Shown here: piece after piece, positions 1 through 9,401 of the stretch | Layout: each line of letters begins with the position of its first letter | How positions within the stretch are numbered: position 1 is the first letter of the stretch | Assembly: GCA_900404475.1 (NCBI GenBank) | Contig: OUQQ01000429.1 | Coordinates: 1-17,809, forward strand | Source: Spongospora subterranea | Lineage: Eukaryota; Endomyxa; Phytomyxea; Plasmodiophorida; Plasmodiophoridae | Length of the DNA: 17,809 nucleotides | Direction of reading: 5' to 3' | The notes under the pieces: generated by a model | Databases searched by the model: none | Seen by the model: the letters and a program-made list of their open reading frames with translations, nothing else | Told to the model about the DNA's origin: nothing | Program-made: the position numbers and the translations under genes

Positions 1-561
1 GAACGCTTCTACCCCTGTACTACCGTACCAATATGATCCTACCAATTATAATACATTTCTTCCCAATATTCTGGTCAACAGCTCTGGTCTATATTACGAA
101 CACCATCTGTTACATTTGACATTGGGCTCGAGCCCTAGTTTGACATTGATAGAGTTAGCTATAGCCGGTATCCATGTCCAAGGTGAAAAAAAAAACATGA
201 TCTAATTAACGAACAGAATCACAGCTACCAATAACGATATGGAATACAGTTCAATAAATGATACTACCTCAATTCTGAACGGAGGGAGTATTTATGGAAT
301 CCGCTACAGGAACCGATGTTCATGCAACATCGCCCCAACGTTGTCAAAACGAGTCTGTTTCTTCTGGCGCGCTTTCACAAAGGGAATATCGAAACTGGTT
401 CATTTCATGTAAAACATTATAGATTGGCTCTGGAAAACCCCAAAAACACTATCGCTCATCAATTTCCTCGACGTTTAAACAAAACTCAAAAACATTTTAT
501 TTTCCAACTCTTCTAGTTTCATCTGTGACAGCGATGGTGAAATACGAATGGGGAGAGGCAA
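1..561. other. Left flank without a supported gene
   Basis: I see no exon here that I can support. The longest open frame (316-516, + strand) has no recognisable domain and no codon pattern like the neighbours. The stretch is AT-rich compared with the genes, with an A-run near 186-195. Its right part should be the 3' untranslated region of the minus-strand gene that ends at 562. Confidence 0.5.
496..501 (-). terminator. Possible AATAAA polyadenylation signal
   Basis: Read on the minus strand this is AATAAA, about 60 nt after the stop codon of the gene at 562-999. That is the expected distance for a eukaryotic cleavage/polyadenylation signal. A chance match in AT-rich sequence is possible. 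Confidence 0.4.
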
Positions 562-999
562 TTAGATAGTAATAGCGATTAACCCAAAGACCACCAAAAT
601 CGCTAAGGTCGATAGCGACGACATGGTCGATGCGTTTTCAACTCCACCGCTGTTGTACTTGGCTGGCGATGATGATTTCGCCGGCGACTTGGATGGGCTC
701 TTCTTCGGCGCCGAATACGTGGCAGATTTCACCGGCGTTGGTTTCGGAGCGGATGGCGTCGTGTAGAGAGGAGCTGGTTTCGGCGGCTCGACACAATCGA
801 CTGGGGCTGGCGGCGGCGGCCTGACGACCGGGGCGGGTGGAGGACAGGTCGTGGCAACAGGACGAGGTGGGGGAACCGACACGGCCGTCAAAGGACAATC
901 CTGGCCGGTGCTGTAGGCGGCCGGTGATGACGACCCTGAGATGGAGCCAACCAACACCATCGACACCAGGAGCAATGAGCGAACAGACCAACAATCCAT
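562..999 (-). CDS. Small secreted proline-rich protein, probably GPI-anchored
   Basis: Single-exon frame of 145 residues. Residues about 1-22 form a typical signal peptide (short charged start, then a Leu/Val core ending in small residues). Residues about 38-90 are rich in Pro with Ala and Val, in PPP-type runs, with a few cysteines. Residues about 80-118 are rich in Ser, Lys and Pro, a low-complexity region suited to O-glycosylation. The last 20 or so residues are purely hydrophobic and follow small residues (STMSS), the usual layout of a GPI-attachment signal with no cytoplasmic tail. The likely location is the cell surface or wall. I recognise no catalytic domain, and a single-pass type I membrane protein is the alternative. 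It lies head-to-head with the Inturned-like gene, about 127 nt apart. Confidence 0.7.
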   Translation of the reverse strand: MDCWSVRSLLLVSMVLVGSISGSSSPAAYSTGQDCPLTAVSVPPPRPVATTCPPPAPVVRPPPPAPVDCVEPPKPAPLYTTPSAPKPTPVKSATYSAPKKSPSKSPAKSSSPAKYNSGGVENASTMSSLSTLAILVVFGLIAITI

Positions 1000-1126
1000 C
1001 GTGCTAATTAGAGATGCGGGTTCGGAGCTGAATCAACGATGGAACTTGAAGCGTTGGATATTGCAACGGAAATTTTGAGTGATTGGAATCGTTGGCCGGG
1101 TCTGTTGAACAATCGCCAGGAACGGA
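1000..1126. promoter_or_regulatory. Short divergent intergenic region
   Basis: Only about 127 nt separate the start codons of the secreted protein (999, minus) and my proposed Inturned start (1127, plus), so both promoters must lie here or inside the genes. An ATG at 1039 opens a 35-codon frame on the plus strand. I could not splice that frame in phase to the next Inturned exon. No clear TATA box is visible. Confidence 0.35.
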
Positions 1127-3532
1127 ATGTTGGGATTTCAACATGATTCACGGGTTCCAACCCTGAGTGAGTCAATTGTCTTCCTATCGGCAACTTCCGG
1201 ACGAGGTGGAAACCGGAACGTGATGGGACATGATGGCGATCTCGACGAGCGGGCGAACTGGGACCCGCAAGGGCGATTGGAGTTGGGTGGAGGTGAGTGA
1301 GGGTTGGGCCCGGCCTCTGCAGTTGCCGTTTTGGCCAGAAACGAAGGGGCAGTTGGCCAGAGGGGGATGAACGGGCCATTCGATGGCGTCGTGTTGGTGT
1401 TCGACAGGACGATTGAGGAAGGGGAGGAGAATGTGGTCTTGTCTTTGCCAAGGGAGGTCCCCTATCCCGCCGATCTACTATGCAAAATACGATCGTCGCT
1501 CGCTGCGTTAACTGGGGTCGGCGAAGGCATCACCGGTTCCAAGGTCTGCTCGTGCTTGGCCAAACCGTGTTCGCAAATTGACGAGGAACTAGGCGCAACT
1601 GACTACATTAACGGTCGGCGGTGATCGGGACCGTCGTCAATTCCGGTTCTCGGTTGGCGATGGCAATGGGTATTCGGTTGGAGTCGCCATCAGCAATCGA
1701 ACCGGCCATGAAGTCGTGAATCTCGCCCTTAGTATCGTCCAAACCATCAAATATCGATTAGGGGACTTGCCGGGTAATTCGACCACCTGATCACGATTGT
1801 CGTTTGTTCATTGGTGTTTTGGGCATACAGTTTCTGAGCTAATCCAGAAGATCGCTGTAATTGAGTATTATATCAATCAATATATAGCTCGTTTATCAAC
1901 ATCAGGTCCCGACATTGATTCACAATTTCCGATATTCATTAAACTGATAGGTCCATTCCTGGTTCAGTCGCCGAAATCAATAATGTCCCGTTATTAGAGG
2001 GATTAGTTCCCGGTTTTCGCCCATCGCCCCTTCTCAAAACCCGTTTATCAACCTTATTATCTGTCTTGGAAATGGCATCCCATTCCGATTTGTCATCCGT
2101 CACCGTAAATTCCCATCGCATCGCCCAGATTCGTTGAGGAAATTTTGAAAGAAAAAACTGGACAGGTTCAGGCCCGGTTTTGCTTCCCAATCGGATCGTG
2201 TTTGTTTCGGAAAGGGCGATGTATTGAGTCCCATCTCGATGCTCCTGATTTACTGGACGTCGCCAGGCTGTGCTGCATCTCTGGATTCTTGGACCGAACT
2301 CACGGTGAGGTGTTTTTTTTTCTGTTCACAGATAGTCGTGGCCAGAAATTCACTGCGTTCGCCCAACACAGACGACGGAATCGTCGTGGTCTGGCACGAC
2401 GTGTTCCCGAGTAAACTCGACTATTCCACCCCCCCGTCGCACATCCTCATGGTCGTTGCCGTTGGCGACCTGACCCTCTGTCTCTTGGCAAACAATCTCC
2501 TAGTCCATAGGCTACCTGGGTCAGCACCAGCCCTAGAACCATTCACGTCATTGTAATCGTCGTTTCAGGCACGTTGACCCGTTCCTGATCGCCGACATGA
2601 AGGCGCTACTGTGGGAGTTCGATCAGGAGCTTCTGGCGAGAGTCGACGTCGAGATGGCGCAGCTGCACGAGCTTGTCGTCCCGATCGACGCAATCCCATC
2701 CACATTGGTCAATACTGGCCCAACGGCGAAACATGGCGAGCAAGCGGTCGTGGCGCCTAGACCACCTTCGGCTCCGTCCAGCCCGAAAATTCGTCGCCGA
2801 AGTCGGTCCAACAGTCCACAGAATTCGCCTAGGCCGATACCAAACGCTCCATCGGCCATCAGGTGCGAGAACGGTCTTGGCGATCAATGCGGTTTCCCGT
2901 CTGAAATTTGTTCAACTTGGCAGATTGACTGTTGGCAAAACAAACGCTCTGCTCCATTATCGAATTATTGACCGAATCGCTGGGATTGTCGAGGAATCGA
3001 CGCTCTCGCTGGCATCTGTCCCTGCTGAAATCGCGATTTACAATCGATTCAAAAGCGTGGTGCTGGATATGGAAGCTAAATTCCGCCCAGAAGTAATGTG
3101 CCAGGGGGATGTTTCGGCATCGGGTTCCAGATTAACTGAATGATTCAGTGCAGAAGAGGAAGTCGCTCAAGCAGCGGGACGATCTCTACCCCAAACCAAT
3201 CCTGGAGATCAAGCAGAAGGGCGAGATGAACGGTGATCTGAATAAGAAGCGGTTCCTGAGTGATTCAGTGAGCCGAGACGGTGCGACAGAACTGGGTGCT
3301 CATTTTGTGGCGTTGATTCCTTCTACGATTGTTCCTAATGCGGTTCGAAAGCTGGGATTTTGGGTGGTTGGGTATATTATTTGTGTGTTGGCAGAAGTAT
3401 AGACGATCGCTGACCTCATTGAAACTCAGAAGGCGAATGCCACCCAATAACGAGTGCTATGTATGCTTCGAAGACAGCACATGCCAGAATATGATCGACA
3501 TGGCCTTCCAATTACTGTACGCCTGGATATAG
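1127..3532 (+). CDS. INTU: Inturned homologue (CPLANE ciliogenesis / planar polarity effector)
   Basis: With FUZ and WDPCP, Inturned forms the CPLANE complex, which recruits intraflagellar transport components to basal bodies. Stretches that match Inturned in order: FDGVVLVFDRTIEEGEENV (first longin-like part); LLEGLVPGFRPSPLLKTRL; GSCLFRKGRCIESHLDAPD; DDGIVVVWHDVFP then LMVVAVGDLTLCLL; TNALLHYRIIDRIAGIV; and the C-terminus LGFWVVGY followed by NECYVCFEDSTCQNMIDMAF, like the family's FWVVG...LYVCFHDS ending. Proposed exons: 1127-1292, 1323-1543, 1593-1773, 1831-1905, 1968-2091, 2129-about 2309, about 2332-2514, then exons starting near 2564, 2920 and 3151, and a last one from about 3410. Phases agree across the introns I checked. 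The intron at 2305-2335 is 22 or 31 nt depending on the splice choice. The N-terminus is uncertain, and I see no convincing PDZ domain, which animal Inturned has. Confidence 0.8.
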
Positions 3533-3612
3533 CACACAATGGTGATAGGATGGAGCTATCATAGAGAAATCATTTATACACAATACATGAGATATGGAAT
3601 TGGCAATTAGAA

Positions 3613-4942
3613 TCATGAGGTACCCGCTTCATGATGCTCTAGCCAGGGATGGGCTAGGATATCTTGAACGGATAAACGGTCAGCGGACTCGCATATAATT
3701 CGAGACAGCAAATCTAACACCAGCGGAGATGCAGATAGTCTCCATTTCCTGAGCAATACGCGAATTTCGCCGCAGTAGAGAAGACGGAATCGGAGATCGG
3801 ATAGAGATGCGATTTGATATGGTGGACAGCCGAACAACATTATGAATAGAACCACTCCAGAGCTATAGACGTCGGATTCAGGACCGAAAAACTCCCTCCC
3901 TGCGAATATTTCAGGGCTCATATAACCGATTTTGCCTGGCTTTGTAGTGTGGCAAGCGGCAAATGGTCTTATAGCATCGAAAACACGTGCAAGCCCGAAA
4001 TCAGTTAACTTGATATCTCCGTCTTGGGTCAGCAGGATGTTTTCGGGAGATAAATCCAGATGGCAAATGTTCTGTGCGTGAATATACTCCAGAGCTTTGA
4101 TTAACTGCCAGTAATACTTGGAGGCTGTTTGCTCGTCTAAACGGCCTGATTGATATATTAAATCCAGCAATTCGCCACCTGAAGCAAACTCGAGCGCCAT
4201 CCTTCGAAACAATTAAGCAGTTTGAATTAAAATAGACATGTCACGATTACCAGTAATTCTCGTCGTCTTCTAGGGTTTCCAGTAATCGGATAACATGACG
4301 ATGGCCAGGATTACCCAGCTGTTCCAGCAACCGCATCTCATTGATAGGGTCTTCGATGACCCTATCACCCGTTAATGATTCTTGCTTGAAAACCGCCGTT
4401 TTTGATGATAATTTTAAAGCGACATGATGTCCAGTCTCTTTGTCAATACCGAACATTATATTGCCTTGAAGAGTGCTTCTCAACGGCCTTAAGTCCCCAT
4501 ATTTGGACGATGGATCCGGGGGCAATTCTAATTTGACTTCATCATATAAGCCGAACTCTATGAACGTCTCCTCATCCAACACATCCGCTTGAACTTCATC
4601 TGGGGCATTGGGTGTGTCTACAGGTTCTGGACACCGATCAACATCATAGGAATCTAATTGAAAGCGAAAATCTTCAATCGTTTCACGTATTTCAGCTAGC
4701 ATCTTCAAAGAAGGCATTTTTAGCCAATACTGGTCACCGGAGGCATCTTGCTCTTTTTGATATGCGATCAACTCCTTTTCCAATAGATCAAGTTTCTCCC
4801 TAAGCCTTGTTATCGAGTCCAGGTTAATCAACTCTCCCCCATACAGCTCCGATGTACATCTCTCTCTCAACCGTCTCCATCGGTGGAACAACGCCGCCTC
4901 GGCCGTCGTCTCATTGTCGTTCGCGTCTCCTCCCATGGCCAT
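3613..4942 (-). CDS. Ser/Thr protein kinase with N-terminal helical region
   Basis: Two exons, 4251-4942 and 3613-4201, joined over a 49-nt GT-AG intron (4202-4250) to give 426 residues. Residues about 15-110 are charged and helical, likely coiled coil. The kinase domain starts near residue 150. It has the VALK lysine, an alpha-C glutamate (NEMRLL), a catalytic loop HLDLSPEN in place of HRDLKPEN, DFG (LTDFGLARVF), an activation-segment end at GYMSPEIF, and the subdomain IX aspartate (ESDVYSSGVVLF). The catalytic Asp and Asn are kept, Arg and Lys of the loop are replaced, and only the last glycine of the glycine-rich loop remains. HLDLS/HRDLS loops are common in kinases of oomycete-like protists. 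Substrate unknown, probably cytoplasmic. It converges on the Inturned gene with an 80-nt gap. Confidence 0.88.
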
Positions 4943-5481
4943 TTTGTGCTCTTGCGCCTATGTCCACTTAACCGTCCATTTTAGGCGTCCATGAGGTGCA
5001 AGGGCCTTTAGCGAAGGCGATATTTTAGCGATTGTTAATGATGGATTATGATAATGAAGCGAACAGGGCGTTCCCTCCTCTCCTGGGGATAGGTATAGTA
5101 CAGGGGAGGTGGGGCAGCCCTGTCCCCCAGTCTCCCAACCCGGTCCGCGCCTCACTCCTCACCGTGTGTCTCACGGCTGTATCTTGAGCCCTCAGATCCT
5201 CGTTCGACGGGCCCACGCTGACACTGGTGACAGCTCAGAGCCACTCATGACTCGCAACGCGGCCTCGTTTCCATGCCAGATTTTAACGGAACAGTCACTC
5301 GTCAGTCACAGAACTCTTCATCTCACAGACAGGGATTGGGTGCCTTCCCATAGTGAGAAAGACAGTCACTCAGTCAAACAAATGAGCCAATATCACTCAT
5401 GATAGCGCTACACCCTTTTTTCTGTTACACTATCATAAACATCCTATCGTTCATCTCATTCTCGCCATTCGCGGAATACGA
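4943..5481. other. Intergenic stretch with a repeated CAGTCA motif
   Basis: This lies upstream of the kinase (minus strand) and downstream of the small minus-strand gene ending at 5482. The open frame at 5109-5402 (+) has biased, domain-free composition and I do not believe it is coding. CAGTCA occurs at 5292, 5303, 5363 and 5371, or TGACTG in the orientation of the kinase gene. It could be a weak promoter element or chance. Confidence 0.35.
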
Positions 5482-5938
5482 TCATAACGTCTCGACGAAC
5501 GCGTTCAAGACTCTGCTGCCATTAGTAGCGAGCAATCGAGCTCGTCGAGTACTGAAGTTCCGCAACGAGAATCTGCGGGAACTTCATGGTGGCGACATTC
5601 CAAGATGAGCAGAAACTTGTGGCAAAATGTTCGCTTAAAATATCATCATCACAAATGTGCACGCTAAGTATCTTGAGCACATCGCCACACACAACTGAAT
5701 CCTTCAACTTTGCTGGGGTAAAGAGCGGTTTCGCTGACAACAACTCTATCGCAAGTGCGGTTCTAGAAATGAGGTATCAGGTAGAGAAGTGGTTTCAGGT
5801 GGGGATCAATATTGTACAGTAGAGACTGCAATTGAGAGCTAGTACCCGCTCTTTGGGTCGATGATCCTGCAATTTGTGATTCCTCTAGTGATCCCTTTTT
5901 TCGTTCACAATTGCAACAATCTCGCTATAGGAGTCCAT
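5482..5938 (-). CDS. Unrecognised small helical protein (gene model partly uncertain)
   Basis: I do not recognise the family. The central exon (about 5556-5767) codes a Leu-rich, helical stretch containing ALAIELLSAKPLFTPAKLKD and CGDVLKILSVHICDDDILSE. It lies between a TTTCTAG acceptor and a GTACTC donor. A 40-nt intron with a CTACTAAT branch site and a GCAG acceptor leads to a short last exon (5482-5512) ending in VLNAFVETL. Upstream, a 55-nt intron connects in phase to a Ser/Gln-rich exon around 5830-5910. The start is unclear: a minus-strand ATG at 5938 opens MDSYSEIVAIVNEKR, but I could not join it in phase without an odd exon. Total product about 110-150 residues. The helical pattern recalls repeat-type scaffolds, but that is only an impression. 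Confidence 0.45.
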
Positions 5939-7541
5939 GGAAGACGACATATTGGGTCCGACCAGTACGATCCGAGAACAGTTAGAGGACGATGTATTGG
6001 TTGTTGAGATTGCCACTGATCGGCCTTCGTATTCCGAAGCGGGATCGAACGCCGTTGACTACCCTCCCTCGTCGACAGATCAGCTGCAGTCGGAACCGGG
6101 AGCTCTTCTGAGGGGCAATGCGAAACCAAAGGCGAAGTTGTTCTTTACAGTGTCCCAGGTCGGGCCAGGACATACGTACAGTTACGAACAAAACGCCATC
6201 GCTTTGATCCGTTTGATGCGAATCAGTTTGTTGATTCCCAATGAGAACGCGTCATTCTGGCACTTTCAGCTCAGACGTCTGTTCTCCTTGATCTTGATTG
6301 TGATCGCCCTGTCCACATTGATCGAGATGACGCTGTTTTCCGTTCCCAACCACGCCGTCTCCTCCATTTATCTATTCATGGCGATCCATTGCTCGTCGGT
6401 CTACGTGTTAGTCTCCGTCATCCCGTCGTCGCTCGAATCTCATCTCAATATCTAGGGCGTTCATGACATCTGGTCGTCACCATAACCTCGTCGAGTCCGT
6501 GTTTACCAATTCCGTGCAATCGCAGCATCAGCAATTGATATTAGAGGGGTTCCTCAATTTGGCAATTCGACTTGGAAAGGTATTAAAAGCAATTCAATCT
6601 GACTTCCTTTGTTCCTACACATCATTTCGGTGATTTTGTCAATTGCTCTAGGTGTTCTTCAGCATATACACGATCTCCATCGTCCTGTTATTATGGACAC
6701 CGATCCCCTTGGTCCACGACGTCATCATCGACGCCACCATGGGGTTTCAATATCTCACCCTGCGTGCTGTCTTGACCATGGTCTGGATTCTGGCGTCGCC
6801 CGCTATAATATTCCCTCCAATCATATTACTCTCCTTCAATAAGGTCTGCCAATCCCGATATTCCATTCTTCACGTAAGTCGTCATATTCCACACGATCGT
6901 TCCTCAATAAGTCTGTTCTCTTTTAGACCCAGATTTCGATTCAGGATACCGCATGCGATTACTACAATACGATCGCCGTTATCGGGGAAAGCATTAACGC
7001 GGCGATTGTCAAAACCAACAAGACTGTCTGCGCATTGACTTTATCGATATTCTGTCCAACGTGTTGTTGCGTGTTGGTGTTGGCGCAACAGGTCCAGTTT
7101 GGAGAATATTCCATGAAAATGAGGGTTGGTCTCAGTCTCGTAGCCGCTTTGCTTCTCGTCTATATCGGGTTAATCGCCATTTCCATCGCCCGCGTCAACG
7201 CGTTCGACGCGCAGACCCAGGTGTTGGCATCGCGGCTGCAGGTTGGCAATCGCCCTGATCATAAAATCGACCTGCTCCTGCTCCAGCAACGACTACACCG
7301 CTCGTAATCTTAAACTTCGCTCATCCGTTGTCCTCAATAATCTAATGATCGTCGCAGAGGAGAACAAATTCGAATCGGGAACTCGTTCGCCATAACTTGG
7401 ACTCTAATAGGACATGTGCGTTATTCCTTGAAAAAACAATTTGTTTTTTGTTTTTTAATGTTGATCCGATTTGACCAGGTCATCAGCGTGTCAATATCGG
7501 CATACGTATTGCTCTGGGAAATCACCAAGAAACAAGTCTAG
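5937..7541 (+). CDS. Seven-helix membrane protein, gustatory-receptor-like
   Basis: Six exons fit perfectly in phase: 5937-6406, 6456-6579, 6652-6873, 6927-7303, 7358-7415 and 7479-7541, giving 437 residues. The N-terminal region (about 110 residues) is acidic and soluble. Seven hydrophobic segments follow: near RLFSLILIVIALSTLIEMTL, the segment before VYV, FFSIYTISIVLLLW, the LTMVWILASPAIIFPPIILL region, LTLSIFCPTCCCVLVL, LVAALLLVYIGLIAI, and the last before WEI. The total length, the long N-terminus, the LMRISLLIP stretch just before helix 1, and a last helix after RIGNSFAITWTLIGH all resemble insect gustatory receptors and the GRL proteins described in many eukaryotes. Those form ligand-gated cation channels with the N-terminus inside. 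The family is too divergent to assign by eye, so another seven- or multi-helix protein is possible. It converges on the phosphotransferase gene. Confidence 0.72.
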
Positions 7542-7554
7542 AACCCACAAACAT

Positions 7555-7560
7555 ATTAAA
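7555..7560 (+). terminator. Possible ATTAAA polyadenylation signal
   Basis: ATTAAA lies 14 nt after the stop codon of the seven-helix protein, in the gap before the convergent gene. It is a common variant of AATAAA, but such a short distance is unusual, so this is tentative. Confidence 0.3.
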
Positions 7561-7658
7561 CAGCAATCGTTTATGAGAGCGATACAGATTGTGCCGCCGA
7601 CTGAGTATTTTCCGCCAATCCGACGTTGTCGGTTTGTTGTTGGTTCGGGAGATCGATT

Positions 7659-9083
7659 TCAGGACGATAATCTAAAATTTACCAACTTCTCTAGTCGCTC
7701 TTCTAGACGAGAATCCTGTTCGTCTCGAGCATTAAATTGGCTTTTTTGAACGGGACATTTTGCATACCTGAAGACAAGCGATGGCCCTCTTTCCCGTTGA
7801 TTCATAATGGATCATTCCATTTTCGCGGTTTTGCTTGATCAAAAACCCCATGAAGATGATCGGAAGCAGGACACTAACCATACAAATCGGGAACTGGTCG
7901 TCGATCATCTCCCTCGATACGTGTCCCAATCCCAGCTCTTTCCAATACAGGTCCAGCCAGCGGCTGAGATTATCGCGTCGGATCTGATCATCGTCAACTT
8001 GGAGAATTTCGATCGGGGAAATTGGGATCCTACCTGGATCGGGACGCTAGTTCCTAGGAAGTAGCAGAGATCGTACATCATTGGGCGGATCGCGGCCGAT
8101 TGCCAATCCAATAAGACCATACGCTGATCGGCGGTGATCACCATGTTGGCGCAATGAACGTCGCCATGCGTCAGACAGGTCGGGTATTCCGTCAACAACA
8201 CCCGGTTGATGGACAGAATATGGGCCAGGTAAAGGTCGATGGCGCCACCGCACCGGCGAACCGGTTCCGGAGCGTAGCTGGCGAACTCACGCCAAATCGA
8301 TGACAGAACGCGCCCGAGGGTCCAGGATTTGATCGGACCCAGCGCCTGATCGTACGCGGTCGAATAGGTCTCAGGATTGGCTGTCGATCAGAGTTCGTGA
8401 GAACGGATCGGCGACAGATTCGGACACAGGACCAAACCTGGTTTGCACGAACGGGAATGGAAATGGGCCAACTCCTTGACAATGTTGTCGATCGTCCGAA
8501 CGTCGCTGATACCCTGGGACGACGATGGCGATGTGCCCTCCACGTACTCCATCAGGAAGACGTACTGGCCCGTCCAGTCGATGTAGGAATAGAGCAGGTC
8601 GGGGGATCGCGGGACGCAACGGGGAACCGATAGGAAACTGTACTCGTTGCGATGAAGGTCGAAGACGAGCGTGAAAATGAACTCGGCTAGCGACGATGGC
8701 GACGTCTTGCAAACGAGATGATGTGTTTGATGATGAGCGTGAAGATCGTGGGTAGGTTCAACAACAGTACTGAAGACGACGGGTTGGAGCAACGGCGAAC
8801 GATTGGCGGAATTCACCTACTGAATATAGGATATTCGGCGAATATTGGACATCTTTCCGTCACCTAATGGGCAGGTTCCGACGATCTTTACAGAAGTCGA
8901 GAGCATCGTGGATAAGGTCGAGGAGGAGATGTGATCGGGATGGAGAACGAGATTAGGGTGGTTCGGGTACATGGCGCCATAGATGAACCGGACCGGGCGG
9001 CCAATGCCGGACGATCGAATCATATGGAGCGCCCCTAATACCAGACATTGCCACAACTTGACCAGAGCCCACAAGATGATCAT
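7659..9083 (-). CDS. APH/choline-kinase-like small-molecule phosphotransferase (EcKinase type)
   Basis: Five exons in phase: 8821-9083, 8438-8769, 8034-8380, 7768-7983 and 7659-7715, giving 404 residues, the normal size for this family. The N-terminus (residues 1-20) is hydrophobic and may anchor the protein to a membrane. An ATP-site strand KIVGTCPLGDGKMSNIRRI is followed by VCKTSP with the likely catalytic-lysine equivalent. Then come the hinge FLMEYVEG, the Brenner-type catalytic motif LTHGDVHCANMVI and the metal-binding VLLDWQ. After YDLCYFLG a helical C-terminal region follows, as in ecdysteroid/choline kinase-like proteins. The reaction is ATP-dependent phosphorylation of a hydroxyl on a small molecule, and the substrate cannot be read from sequence. 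The 57-nt intron at 8381-8437 removes an in-frame TGA. The last intron is a preference: without it the protein ends at 7732. Confidence 0.85.
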
Positions 9084-9401
9084 CCCGTTCCTGGGGAGGG
9101 TATTCTCGCACCGATTCCCTGATCTGATCTGGGGCCGTTGTCACTCCATGATCAACAAGACTTCCACAGCAGTACCGCGATAAGAACCCGAAGATTGCCT
9201 GGCACGCGCCTATGACAGATTGAGTGTTGTTCCAGATTTGTTCTTGAATCTTCGACAAGCTGGCTAACATAGTGATTTGTGGCCCAATGATCTGGAATCA
9301 GACGAGGCTCCTGATCCGACAGCAACTGATTGAGATCGCGATTACTTTCCCCGATAACAGATACAGATTGGCAATGTCTCAACAATCTCTGGGTTTATAA
9401 A
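9084..9401. other. Spacer between GNL2 and the phosphotransferase gene
   Basis: Both flanking genes are on the minus strand, so this should hold the GNL2 3' untranslated region and the phosphotransferase promoter. A 77-residue minus-strand frame (9152-9385) has a plausible composition. It matches no family I know, and it overlaps other equally open frames. I do not call a gene. Confidence 0.4.

Noticed and set aside
1008..1451. Minus-strand frame of 147 residues over the first Inturned exons
   Set aside because: It is Pro/Arg-rich, typical of an antisense shadow, and the plus strand has phase-consistent homologous exons there.
5109..5402. Plus-strand frame of 97 residues
   Set aside because: No domain, composition unlike the neighbouring proteins, and no splice-site support.
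8381..8437. In-frame TGA inside the phosphotransferase
   Set aside because: A 57-nt intron with matching phase explains it. All the conserved genes read with the standard code.
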